The position numbers and the translations under genes were made by a program. A DNA stretch of 8,335 nt, from positions 1 to 8,335 of the forward strand of contig JAAZJV010000082.1 in NCBI GenBank assembly GCA_012800135.1. Direction: 5' to 3'. Shown one piece after another: positions 1 to 6,641 of this stretch. This stretch comes from Clostridiaceae bacterium. GTDB taxonomy: Bacteria > Bacillota > Clostridia > Saccharofermentanales > DTU023. Numbering within the stretch: position 1 is the stretch's first letter; every line of letters begins with the position of its first letter. Under the pieces are notes generated by a model. That model made no database searches and had not been told where the DNA came from. It was given only the letters and a program-made list of their open reading frames with translations.

Positions 1-1721
1 CCAAGCCCCCGTTCAAGCCGATCCTGCGCCTGCCACATCCTCTGGTAAATTCCTTCGCCTTTGACAAGATCCGTAAAGCGCCCCTCCTCCACCAACCTTC
101 CTTCGTCTAAGACGTAAATGTTCTTAGCATTCTTGCCGGCATACAGTCGATGAGACACAAGTATGACGATTTTCTCCTTGGCCATCTCCTCGATCACCTG
201 CAAAATGACGGCTTCACTTTCAGCATCGATGTTAGAACTGGCCTCGTCCAAGACATAAACCTTGGCATCGTGCAATATGGCTCTTGCAAGAACGAGGCGC
301 TGTTTTTGTCCGCCGGACAAATTGCTGCCGCCCGATTTTATGAGAAGGTCAAGTCCGCCCCTCGGTTCAACTTCGTCATACAGTTGAACCGTCTTCAAGG
401 CTTCAATTAACTCTTGATCCGTCGCCGTGCTTTTTCCCATGAGCAAATTGTCTCGAATTGTTTTCTCGAAAATATGGGCATCATGAGCTATGCGGATCAT
501 GTTTTCCGTGATCGATTGTTTTTTATACTGTATGTAGGCGTGTTCACCACAGAAAATGGCCTCTTCGCCACCGTTAAGCTGCCCTGTTAAAAGACGTACG
601 AGAGTCGTCTTTCCGGAACCTGAGGCGCCGACGACCGATGTATAACCGTTCGATGTGAATTCAGCGTTCACGCGATCTAACACCTTGCGATCGCTTCTAG
701 GATAGGAAAAGTCAAGCTCCTTTACGGTAATACCGCCTGAAATATTCTCAACCTCTTTTTTATGGGCGTCATCTTGCTCAGGTAAGTCAAAGAAATCAAT
801 TAATTGCTTTCCTGCCGCGACACCCGTCATAGCGACATGGAAACTCGATATGAGCGTCACCATCGGGCTAAAAGCCTCCATCGCCATAAACGCCAAAACA
901 ATGATCGATCGGAGGCTTTGGACGGTAAAAGGAGTATGCGAAAGGCCAAGGGCTATAAGCGCGACACTGCCGCCATAGGCGATCCATTCTATAACGGTGA
1001 TCGAATTGAGCTGCATCTTAAGAATCTTCATCGTTTCGGTGCGAAAAATCTCTGATTTTTCATGTATCTCTTCCGCTCTTTTTTCATCTGCCGAAAAAAT
1101 CTTTAGCGTCGTCATTCCTTGCAAACTGTCTAGGAACAATTGGCCTACGTCCTGATAACTTCGCCAGTATTCCTTTTGTTTACGGCTAACTCTCTCCAAA
1201 ATGGCTTTCAATATCAGAGGTACGACGGGGGCAAGAACAAGGAACAAAAGACCGGTCTGTCGATTTACGGAGATCAAAACAGCGAATGTGACGGCACTCA
1301 TGCCGAAGCTTCCGAAAAACTGAGGCAAAAAGCGTCCGTAATAATTCTCCAGTTGCTCAATCGTATCCGATCCCATATTCATCATGTTCGATGTCGAGGT
1401 GTAATTCAGATACGCCGGCCCCACACGCATGACTTTGGCAATCATTTCCATTCTGAGATTTGTCTTGACTGCACCTGTTATTTTCGTTTGATAGCGTGTG
1501 ACCAAATAAAGACTGCCCGATCTCAAGGCCGCACCTAGGAAGAACAGCGGAATATTCGCGCTTAAACAACCTGCAGCAGAAGAGAACAGCCCTTGAATGA
1601 TCCCGCCGATCGAGAAGGATATAAAGGAACTGCCGACGACCTTGAGCATCATCAGCATAACGCTGACGATAATGTATTTTTTGGCATGGCCTATGTACCG
1701 AAAAAGCAATTTATCGAGCAT
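1..1721 (-). CDS. ABC transporter half, fused permease and ATPase, CydD-like (3' end outside window)
   Basis: This is a membrane exporter half-transporter with an N-terminal six-helix-type membrane domain (roughly residues 15-300) and a C-terminal ATPase. Visible ATPase motifs are Walker A GASGSGKTT at 365-373, signature LSGGQ at 468-472, Walker B YVLDE at 489-493 and the H-loop His524. The D-loop reads SNID, and the segment where most ABC proteins carry the Q-loop glutamine reads IRIAHDAHIF, with no Gln. The coupling region FLDSLQGMTTLKIF and these variants resemble the CydD-like group of Bacillota ABC exporters. The start at 1721 is preceded by AAAGGA about 11 nt upstream and gives a normal N-terminus, MLDKLLFRYIG. 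The frame stays open for 573 codons to the window edge, close to the family's usual length, so only the last residues are missing. Such halves usually work as heterodimers, and a partner could lie beyond base 1. The substrate is unknown. True CydD (cysteine/glutathione export for cytochrome bd) is possible but unproven. Confidence 0.9.
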   Translation of the reverse strand, partial: MLDKLLFRYIGHAKKYIIVSVMLMMLKVVGSSFISFSIGGIIQGLFSSAAGCLSANIPLFFLGAALRSGSLYLVTRYQTKITGAVKTNLRMEMIAKVMRVGPAYLNYTSTSNMMNMGSDTIEQLENYYGRFLPQFFGSFGMSAVTFAVLISVNRQTGLLFLVLAPVVPLILKAILERVSRKQKEYWRSYQDVGQLFLDSLQGMTTLKIFSADEKRAEEIHEKSEIFRTETMKILKMQLNSITVIEWIAYGGSVALIALGLSHTPFTVQSLRSIIVLAFMAMEAFSPMVTLISSFHVAMTGVAAGKQLIDFFDLPEQDDAHKKEVENISGGITVKELDFSYPRSDRKVLDRVNAEFTSNGYTSVVGASGSGKTTLVRLLTGQLNGGEEAIFCGEHAYIQYKKQSITENMIRIAHDAHIFEKTIRDNLLMGKSTATDQELIEALKTVQLYDEVEPRGGLDLLIKSGGSNLSGGQKQRLVLARAILHDAKVYVLDEASSNIDAESEAVILQVIEEMAKEKIVILVSHRLYAGKNAKNIYVLDEGRLVEEGRFTDLVKGEGIYQRMWQAQDRLERGL

Positions 1722-1872
1722 GTCTGTCTTAATCCTTTTTTCTGTCGTTAAAAAGGCAAACCTGCGAAGTAAGAAGGTCGTATCAGCTATTCAACAGAGC
1801 CATAATGATTGAATCGCGTATTCCGGTTGCTCAACAAATTCATTAAAAGCCGTCTAAGGATACAAATTCTCG

Positions 1873-1894
1873 CAAGTTAGGTAACACTAACTTG
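1873..1894. promoter_or_regulatory. Perfect inverted repeat, candidate repressor operator
   Basis: The arms CAAGTTAG (1873-1880) and CTAACTTG (1887-1894) are perfect inverted complements around the 6-nt centre GTAACA. The site begins one base downstream of the candidate -10 box of the ABC transporter gene and covers the expected transcription start, the classic position for a repressor operator. The TTAG(N6)CTAA core loosely recalls binding sites of DtxR/MntR-type metal-dependent regulators, but the spacing is not that of the textbook DtxR box. The regulator is therefore a guess. No T-tract follows on either strand, so it is not an intrinsic terminator. Confidence 0.45.
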
Positions 1895-1895
1895 T

Positions 1896-1924
1896 AGATT
1901 AACAAAATATATTTCGTTTGGCAA
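1896..1924 (-). promoter_or_regulatory. Candidate promoter of the ABC transporter gene
   Basis: On the minus strand TTGCCA (1924-1919, five of six matches to the -35 consensus) is separated by 17 bp from TAATCT (1901-1896, three of six matches to the -10 consensus). The expected transcription start falls near 1889, inside the adjacent inverted repeat. The call rests only on matches and spacing. The -10 box is weak. Confidence 0.4.
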
Positions 1925-2012
1925 ATAAAACGATCGTGTGCAAGATTTCGACGACTTAATTATTCTTTAAGCCGCATCACAAGAGAATTTACTAGAATAA
2001 GCAAGTAGAACG

Positions 2013-3833
2013 CTACGGATAGACGACCGTTTCACCGACGAAGACATCTCTTGAAAAGAGAGTGTTGATTGGGAAATCACGGTGTACAGCGTCATTTTTA
2101 ACGCCGTACTCAACCATACCTGCGTCTAGAGGAATGTAGATAGCCTCTTTGATAAGCCAGTGCGTCATGTCTTCCATATACGGCAGAATGTCCTGATTAA
2201 ATGTGGAGGCAAATGCCTGTTCTTTTTCAAAAAAGGAAGCAATGTTAAGTTCACCCTGACCGATGGAATTATTTTCTATTAAAGAGGGAATAGAGCGCAG
2301 ACGCTCCAGTGCGCCGAGCGGTGTTTCGTCCACGTCAGACGGCATATAGATCAACTCGTAGTCGCCGCTATTCCATTTGTCCTGCCAGACATTGCGCGCG
2401 ACCGGATTGAAAGCGATGACAATTCCATAGGACGAGCAGGTGGAAGCATAGTTTGTGCAAAGAGTGATCGCTGTCAAATCATCTGAAGGATACGTTAGTG
2501 AAAGCGGTGCTATTGATTCATCATTAAAGAGTAACTTGCCGCTCTCTTGATCACGTGTGAGTTTAGCTTCCTCCATAAGCTTTTCCACCGCCTCTTCCGA
2601 AAAAGGAACGAGTAAATCCTTAAGCGCATGCTGATCTAACCGGTCGACCGTGCCGGGAAGCGCAAAAACGCAGGCAGGCGAATATCGCTGCTCTTTTGTG
2701 TGATAAACAGTATGCTCTACTTCGGCTCTTCCAAACAAAGCCAGCAACTGTCGAAAAGCGCGATTCCTATACCATGGACGGCTTTTTGTGTTGATGGCAA
2801 TACCGGCTATTCGCTCGCCGGCATATACAGGCGACAGCAAAGCCTCCTTCTGTTGAATCGCAAGCGGTGATTCAGCACATAGCTCCTCCAGGGTCTCTCC
2901 TTGAAGATCAAAATCAATGACTCCGCATGCTAGGGCTCGTGCAGACAACTCCTTTTGCGCATATTTCAAAAGGACAAGGAAAGACGGAGTATTTTCAGGC
3001 ACATCGTTCTTTTTGAATAAAGAAAATGTCATCGAATACGCATCGCTTCCAACGTAAGACCACACGCCCGTCCCGTTGACAGGAACGACCGCAAGCGCGC
3101 GTACCGCATCTAAAGTCAAGTGTTCGCCGACGACAGGCTGCCATGTGTGACGCGGCAAAATCAAAAGATGAGTCAATACCTCCATAAGCCGATGTGCCCC
3201 GTCAGGAATGTCGCCGTAAAGGACGATGTCCATATTGAGAGAATCAGGCACACGAATATCGCTAATACATTTTGAAAGCTCTTGACCTAGTGACGTCTGA
3301 AGCTGGAGATGGAGATTGATTGTATACATGACGTCCTGACATGATAAGGCATAGCCATCATGCCATATCGCGTCCGGTTTTAGCGCAATAGAGACACTTC
3401 CCTTTTTTACAGTATAGCGTTCTGCAAGTACGCCCTGATAATCCGTTTTCTTGGGATTGAAGCGGAAAAGCGTTTCGTACACAGGCTGATAAAAACCTGT
3501 CGGATCGACTGGAAACCGCGCCCCCTCTTCTGCGAACGGATTAAGGTTCAGTGACTCGTTTCCCGTAAATGCCATGACATAGCACTCCTCGCGCGATGCA
3601 GGATATCCTCGATGGACTTCAGGCGAGGGCTTCAGCACATCGGTATCATTCGTTTCCGGATCCGACTCTTTCGTCGGAAAAGTTTCATTTGATTGCTCCG
3701 GCTCAGATGGAGAAACGTCGTTATTTGTTGTAGGACGACATGCTGCTAAAAACATTAATGATGCACAGAGTATGAAACAAAACGCGTATCGTAACGTAGA
3801 TTTGATTTTAAAGAAGAAGGATTTGCGGCGCAT
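2013..3833 (-). CDS. Extracellular solute-binding lipoprotein, family 5 (peptide/nickel type)
   Basis: This is predicted to be a lipid-anchored receptor that captures a peptide-like or similar solute outside the membrane for an ABC importer. The start at 3833 (residues MRRKSFFFK) is chosen because AGGAGA lies 5 nt upstream; the ATG at 3857, eight codons earlier, has no ribosome site. A basic N-terminus and hydrophobic segment lead to the lipobox LAAC, with the acylated cysteine at residue 32. A Ser/Thr/Glu/Pro-rich linker follows to about residue 75. The binding domain starts with NLNPF at 96-100 and QPVYETLFRF at 116-125. IWHDGYALSCQDVMYTI near 156-172 matches the conserved W-x-D-G ... D-V region of SBP_bac_5 proteins. 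At 606 residues it is somewhat longer than typical family members. No permease or ATPase gene of the Opp/Dpp type is adjacent, so it is an orphan receptor here. The substrate cannot be inferred. Confidence 0.88.
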   Translation of the reverse strand: MRRKSFFFKIKSTLRYAFCFILCASLMFLAACRPTTNNDVSPSEPEQSNETFPTKESDPETNDTDVLKPSPEVHRGYPASREECYVMAFTGNESLNLNPFAEEGARFPVDPTGFYQPVYETLFRFNPKKTDYQGVLAERYTVKKGSVSIALKPDAIWHDGYALSCQDVMYTINLHLQLQTSLGQELSKCISDIRVPDSLNMDIVLYGDIPDGAHRLMEVLTHLLILPRHTWQPVVGEHLTLDAVRALAVVPVNGTGVWSYVGSDAYSMTFSLFKKNDVPENTPSFLVLLKYAQKELSARALACGVIDFDLQGETLEELCAESPLAIQQKEALLSPVYAGERIAGIAINTKSRPWYRNRAFRQLLALFGRAEVEHTVYHTKEQRYSPACVFALPGTVDRLDQHALKDLLVPFSEEAVEKLMEEAKLTRDQESGKLLFNDESIAPLSLTYPSDDLTAITLCTNYASTCSSYGIVIAFNPVARNVWQDKWNSGDYELIYMPSDVDETPLGALERLRSIPSLIENNSIGQGELNIASFFEKEQAFASTFNQDILPYMEDMTHWLIKEAIYIPLDAGMVEYGVKNDAVHRDFPINTLFSRDVFVGETVVYP

Positions 3834-3838
3834 AACTT

Positions 3839-3844
3839 TCTCCT
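3839..3844 (-). promoter_or_regulatory. Shine-Dalgarno site that fixes the lipoprotein start
   Basis: On the minus strand AGGAGA stands 5 nt before the ATG at 3833. It favours this start over the ATG at 3857, which has only an A-rich stretch upstream. Confidence 0.75.
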
Positions 3845-3846
3845 GA

Positions 3847-3875
3847 TAGACATTCATTTCGCTTTATTTTATCAT
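3847..3875 (+). promoter_or_regulatory. Candidate promoter of the SanA-like gene
   Basis: TAGACA (3847-3852, five of six) and TATCAT (3870-3875, five of six) are separated by exactly 17 bp. The -10 box overlaps the first possible ATG of the gene at 3874. The expected start of transcription is close to A3883, which is the first base of the next in-frame ATG. If so, the message would be leaderless. Inferred from consensus only. Confidence 0.45.
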
Positions 3876-3894
3876 GACCAGTATGCAGGAGAAA
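3866..3894 (-). promoter_or_regulatory. Candidate promoter of the lipoprotein gene
   Basis: The minus strand has TAAAAT (3871-3866), a good -10 box, with a poor TTTCTC (3894-3889) 17 bp upstream. Transcription would start near 3859 and leave a short leader containing the AGGAGA site. The -10 boxes of the two divergent genes overlap, so RNA polymerase probably cannot occupy both at once. Confidence 0.35.
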
Positions 3895-4602
3895 CCAAAT
3901 CTAAAAAACAGCGCATTAAGCACATGGAAAGAAGCACTAAAACGCGCCATTTTCTTCCTCTTTGGCGTGATCTTGGCGTTTCCGTTTTGCTTGATCGTGC
4001 TTTACGTAGTCATTTCGATCCGGAGCAATCGCTCCATCTTACCGATCCAAGAGCTTTCCCGTAAGGTGGACTGCATCATCGTGCCCGGCGCGCAGGTCAT
4101 CGATAACGTACGTCCCTCGCTTTTGCTGCGCGACCGCTTGGACTCTGCGATCGTTTTGTATGAAGCGGGTGTATCGGATCGGATTCTCGTTTCAGGAGAT
4201 CATCGCGTAGACAATTACAATGAGCCCGCCGTCATGTACGCGTATCTGATCGCGAACGGCATTCCTGACGAGGCGATTTTCATGGATCATTACGGGCTTG
4301 ACACCTATGATACGATGCTGCGCGCCCGTGATGTTTTTCAGGTAAACACGGCAATTGTCACGACGCAACAGTACCACTTGCAACGCGCCCTTTATATCGG
4401 CGAAAAGATTGGACTTAAATGTGAAGGCTATGCGACCGTCAAACGTTACTCCGCACGAATGGTCATGCATGTGTTGCGTGAAATGGGTGCAAGGGTAAAA
4501 GCCTTCTACGAAACAAACACTAACGCGCCCGCAACGCACATGAGTCCTGTTCGCCCGATCACCGGAGACGGACGCTCGACACGGGACAAATGGGGTGAAT
4601 AA
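3874..4602 (+). CDS. sanA: SanA/YdcF-like membrane-anchored protein (DUF218)
   Basis: This is a single-pass membrane protein with a DUF218 domain, related to SanA, which in enterobacteria affects the envelope barrier and vancomycin sensitivity at high temperature. The biochemical activity of the family is not settled. A basic N-terminus precedes a hydrophobic segment at about 25-48. The domain follows: DCIIVPGAQV (66-75), ILVSGDH (104-110), YNEPAVM (115-121), the TYDTMLRARDVF helix (144-155) and IVTTQQYHLQRALYIG (161-176). These align by eye with the E. coli SanA blocks LLLSGDN, YNEPMTM, TLDSIVRTRKVF and ITQRFHCERALFIA. The length is 242 residues, close to 239 for E. coli SanA. Neither the ATG at 3874 nor the in-frame ATG at 3883 has an upstream Shine-Dalgarno site, so the start is uncertain; 3883 fits a leaderless message. 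The gene is divergent from the lipoprotein gene and convergent with the P-loop/Asp23 gene. The family call is firm; the function here is inferred. Confidence 0.85.
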   Translation: MTSMQEKPNLKNSALSTWKEALKRAIFFLFGVILAFPFCLIVLYVVISIRSNRSILPIQELSRKVDCIIVPGAQVIDNVRPSLLLRDRLDSAIVLYEAGVSDRILVSGDHRVDNYNEPAVMYAYLIANGIPDEAIFMDHYGLDTYDTMLRARDVFQVNTAIVTTQQYHLQRALYIGEKIGLKCEGYATVKRYSARMVMHVLREMGARVKAFYETNTNAPATHMSPVRPITGDGRSTRDKWGE

Positions 4603-4655
4603 TAAAATTTTTCATTGCCCGAAAAAATGAAAATACTGCCGCTACGTGCTGCCAT

Positions 4656-4681
4656 AGATACCGTATCGCGAGATACTATCT
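4656..4681 (+). repeat. Hairpin with GCGA tetraloop in convergent gap
   Basis: AGATA-CC-GTATC and GATAC-TATCT pair as ten base pairs with a CC bulge, capped by GCGA, a GNRA-type tetraloop. It lies 54 bp past the SanA-like stop codon. The next T-run (4695-4700) is about 13 nt further on, too far for a classic intrinsic terminator. It could help end or stabilise the transcript. Confidence 0.35.
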
Positions 4682-4705
4682 GAATTCAATAAGCTTTTTT
4701 CACTC

Positions 4706-4758
4706 AAAAAAATAAGTCAATAATGCGGCTGTGAATATGCTGCATAAAATAGCGACTT
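4706..4758 (-). terminator. Possible intrinsic terminator of the P-loop/Asp23 gene
   Basis: On the minus strand AAGTC (4758-4754, overlapping the stop codon) can pair with GACTT (4718-4714), followed by A and seven T residues (4712-4706). The enclosed part holds a second imperfect stem (ATGCAGC with GCCGCAT, one mismatch). The T-tract is convincing but the outer stem is short, so this is a tentative call. Confidence 0.4.
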
Positions 4759-5818
4759 AATTAGCTATGGCAACGCGAACAGCACGGACATTTGCGACTA
4801 AGACATTGATTGAGGTGAAACGTTCGACACCTTCACTTACGGCAGCCTGCGCTTCAGCGAGGACTGTGCGCGCGCTGGCGCCGTAGTAAATGGCAAGATC
4901 AATATCGAGAATGACTCCGTAAGGCTCCTTTTTTATTTTGGTTTCCACAACATCGTTGATACCCGCTATTTGAAGCACAAGAAGCCGGATGAGATCTTTC
5001 ATCGCCTGATCCGTCATTGCGTAGTGACCTAACGTCGAGAACGTCGGACGTACTACCGTATGCTCATCGCCGTAAGGTGTCTGACCGGAGGAAGATCCAA
5101 ATACGTTTCCGAAACCGAGCCTTTGCCACCATTTAGCGAGCGGTTCAGCCAGATAGCCGGAAAACTCATGTTTTATCTCCATGCTGGGCACGGGAATCGT
5201 GTGCATCCCTTCGCTCATACGCGTATTGCGGGCAAGGTTGCGTTCCTCTTCCGTGGTCACATCTTCAATACGTATCTTAATTGAAGGCGGTGTAAGCCAA
5301 AGATTCTGACAGATCCGAAGCAACATGGCATCAGACGTGCCTAGAATCATTAAGGCGCTAGGCAGATGTTCCACAAGTGCGCGGCGCATGTTCTCAGCGC
5401 GCACCGGATCCAGAAACATCGCCTGACGAACAGAGTCCATCTTCGTTTCGGCACGCTTCGCAGATGTTCCGGTAATAATGGAGCTTCCTCGGATGAGCAA
5501 TCCGTCGTCAATGATGTATTCGATACGGTACTCTCGTGCGACTTGTATCGCACGAGTCGATTTTCCACTTCCGCTTGCCCCGACGAAAGAAATAACGGCA
5601 ATGCGCGATAATAATTCACGGATTTCATTTTGAGTTTTCTCTTCGTAGGCCGTTGCGCGCTCATTCATCTGTGTGATGACCGCGTCGGCAAATCGCCCGA
5701 ACGGGTTGAAAAAAGGCTCCGGAGATTCATGGGGGGAAGAGGTTTTTTCCTCACGCGGAACAGCAGACGCCGGCTTTTTACGAAGTGCGCTAAAAAGTCG
5801 TTTCAACCATCCTGCCAC
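4757..5818 (-). CDS. P-loop NTPase fused to a C-terminal Asp23/Gls24 domain
   Basis: This 353-residue protein has three parts. The N-terminus, MAGWLKRLFSALRKK, is a basic amphipathic segment that could lie on the membrane, followed by a Pro/Ser/Glu-rich linker to about 38. The P-loop domain carries Walker A GASGSGKST at 80-88. Blocks downstream include YIIDDGLLIRG (101-111), GTSAKR (117-122), LMILGTSDAML (156-166), IRIEDVTTEEE (182-192) and HTIPVPSMEIK (206-216). These resemble, from memory, an uncharacterised ATPase family of Clostridia. From about 256 on, VRPTFSTLGHYAMTDQ and the following strands look like the Asp23/Gls24 (alkaline shock) domain. The start is a GTG with AAGGAGAG 7 nt upstream. 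The gene lies 67 bp downstream of yebC and is probably co-transcribed. It is likely a cytoplasmic or membrane-peripheral ATP-binding protein, but its substrate and role are unknown. The frame is intact. Confidence 0.85.
   Translation of the reverse strand: MAGWLKRLFSALRKKPASAVPREEKTSSPHESPEPFFNPFGRFADAVITQMNERATAYEEKTQNEIRELLSRIAVISFVGASGSGKSTRAIQVAREYRIEYIIDDGLLIRGSSIITGTSAKRAETKMDSVRQAMFLDPVRAENMRRALVEHLPSALMILGTSDAMLLRICQNLWLTPPSIKIRIEDVTTEEERNLARNTRMSEGMHTIPVPSMEIKHEFSGYLAEPLAKWWQRLGFGNVFGSSSGQTPYGDEHTVVRPTFSTLGHYAMTDQAMKDLIRLLVLQIAGINDVVETKIKKEPYGVILDIDLAIYYGASARTVLAEAQAAVSEGVERFTSINVLVANVRAVRVAIAN
5533..5556 (-). repeat. Perfect 9-bp inverted repeat inside the P-loop gene
   Basis: CTCGTGCGA (5533-5541) and TCGCACGAG (5548-5556) are perfect inverted complements around a 6-nt loop. 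In the mRNA this makes a GC-rich hairpin just after the Walker A codons, covering the TRAIQVARE stretch. The repeated Arg and Ala codons could produce it by chance, so a function is not claimed. Confidence 0.4.
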
Positions 5819-5825
5819 GATTAAA

Positions 5826-5833
5826 CTCTCCTT
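5826..5833 (-). promoter_or_regulatory. Shine-Dalgarno site that fixes a GTG start
   Basis: AAGGAGAG on the minus strand lies 7 nt before the GTG at 5818. No in-frame ATG lies near this position, so the strong site settles the unusual start codon. Confidence 0.8.
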
Positions 5834-5885
5834 AAACTACGACGACATGACATCCTGGTTTCACTATGCATTAACGATGCTGGCT

Positions 5886-6623
5886 TTACGCATCGTCCTG
5901 TTCCCAATTATGATAAACATCCTGTACATCGTCATTTTCCTCAAGGGCGTCGATGAGCTTCGTCATGTTGGTCTGGTCGATCTCTTCTTCCAAGCGAACC
6001 CATGTAATAGGAACGCGTTCAATTCCGTGCTCCGCAAAGACATATTGATCCTTTTTAAGTGTATTGAAGACATCATGATACGACTCGGGCGACATGGTGA
6101 TTTCGATCGCCTCGCCGTCAATCACGACGACATCTTCCGCGCCGGCATCGACAGCGTCCATGAATACGCGATCGTCATCGGTATCTTCGTCACGTTCCAT
6201 TATGAGCACCCCCTTCAGCTCAAATTGAAATGCAACACAGCCATCGGTTCCCAGATTGCCTCCATATCGGTCGAAAAGATGACGTACATCTCCGGCGGTG
6301 CGGTGGCGGTTATCGGTCAAAGTGCGCACCATTACGGCGACACCGCTTGGTCCATACCCTTCGTAGAACACTTCTTCAAAATGATCATCATTGCCGACGC
6401 CAGCTGCACGCTCAATCGATCTGTTGATGCTGTCATTTGGCATATTAAACGATTTTGCGCGCTCAATCGCGTCGCGCAACGTCGAGTTGATGTTGGGATC
6501 AGGACCGCCCGTTTTCACTGCCATTTGCAATTCGCGACCGAGTTTCGAGAAAATCTTCCCACGCTTGTCATCGGCCGCGCCTTTTCTGCGCTTAATATTG
6601 CTCCACTTCGAATGTCCTGCCAT
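5886..6623 (-). CDS. yebC: YebC/PmpR family translation and transcription factor
   Basis: This is a full-length YebC protein of 245 residues. It opens with the hallmark MAGHSKWSNIKRRKGAADDKRGKIFSKLGRE, here split as MAGHSKWSNIKRRK (1-14) and KRGKIFSKLGRE (20-31). Further landmarks are MPNDSINRSIERA (61-73), YEGYGPSGVAVMV (87-99), LTDNRHRTAGDVRH (102-115) and GGNLGTDGCVAFQF (121-134). Family members were long called transcriptional regulators; work on several bacteria indicates that they also relieve ribosome stalling at proline-rich stretches. The protein acts in the cytoplasm. AGGGGG lies 6 nt upstream of the ATG at 6623. The P-loop/Asp23 gene follows after 67 bp on the same strand, and a long gap separates it from yigZ upstream. 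Nothing is truncated or missing. Confidence 0.97.
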   Translation of the reverse strand: MAGHSKWSNIKRRKGAADDKRGKIFSKLGRELQMAVKTGGPDPNINSTLRDAIERAKSFNMPNDSINRSIERAAGVGNDDHFEEVFYEGYGPSGVAVMVRTLTDNRHRTAGDVRHLFDRYGGNLGTDGCVAFQFELKGVLIMERDEDTDDDRVFMDAVDAGAEDVVVIDGEAIEITMSPESYHDVFNTLKKDQYVFAEHGIERVPITWVRLEEEIDQTNMTKLIDALEENDDVQDVYHNWEQDDA

Positions 6624-6641
6624 ACCTTGCCCCCTAGCTGT

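Noticed and set aside
1140..1538. A plus-strand frame of 132 codons and similar frames at 150-410 and 804-1055
   Set aside because: All lie antisense to the ABC transporter gene, whose membrane and ATPase motifs are continuous. They show no family features.
1722..2012. Possible intrinsic terminator after the lipoprotein gene
   Set aside because: The only strong inverted repeat here (1873-1894) lacks a T-tract, and the short CTTAA/TTAAG stem near 1956-1972 is too weak to call.
3834..3857. The eight-codon N-terminal extension of the lipoprotein from the ATG at 3857
   Set aside because: There is no ribosome site before this ATG, whereas AGGAGA precedes the ATG at 3833, and the shorter form gives a normal lipoprotein signal peptide.
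4192..4539. A minus-strand frame of 115 codons
   Set aside because: It is antisense to the SanA-like gene, which aligns by eye with E. coli SanA across this stretch.
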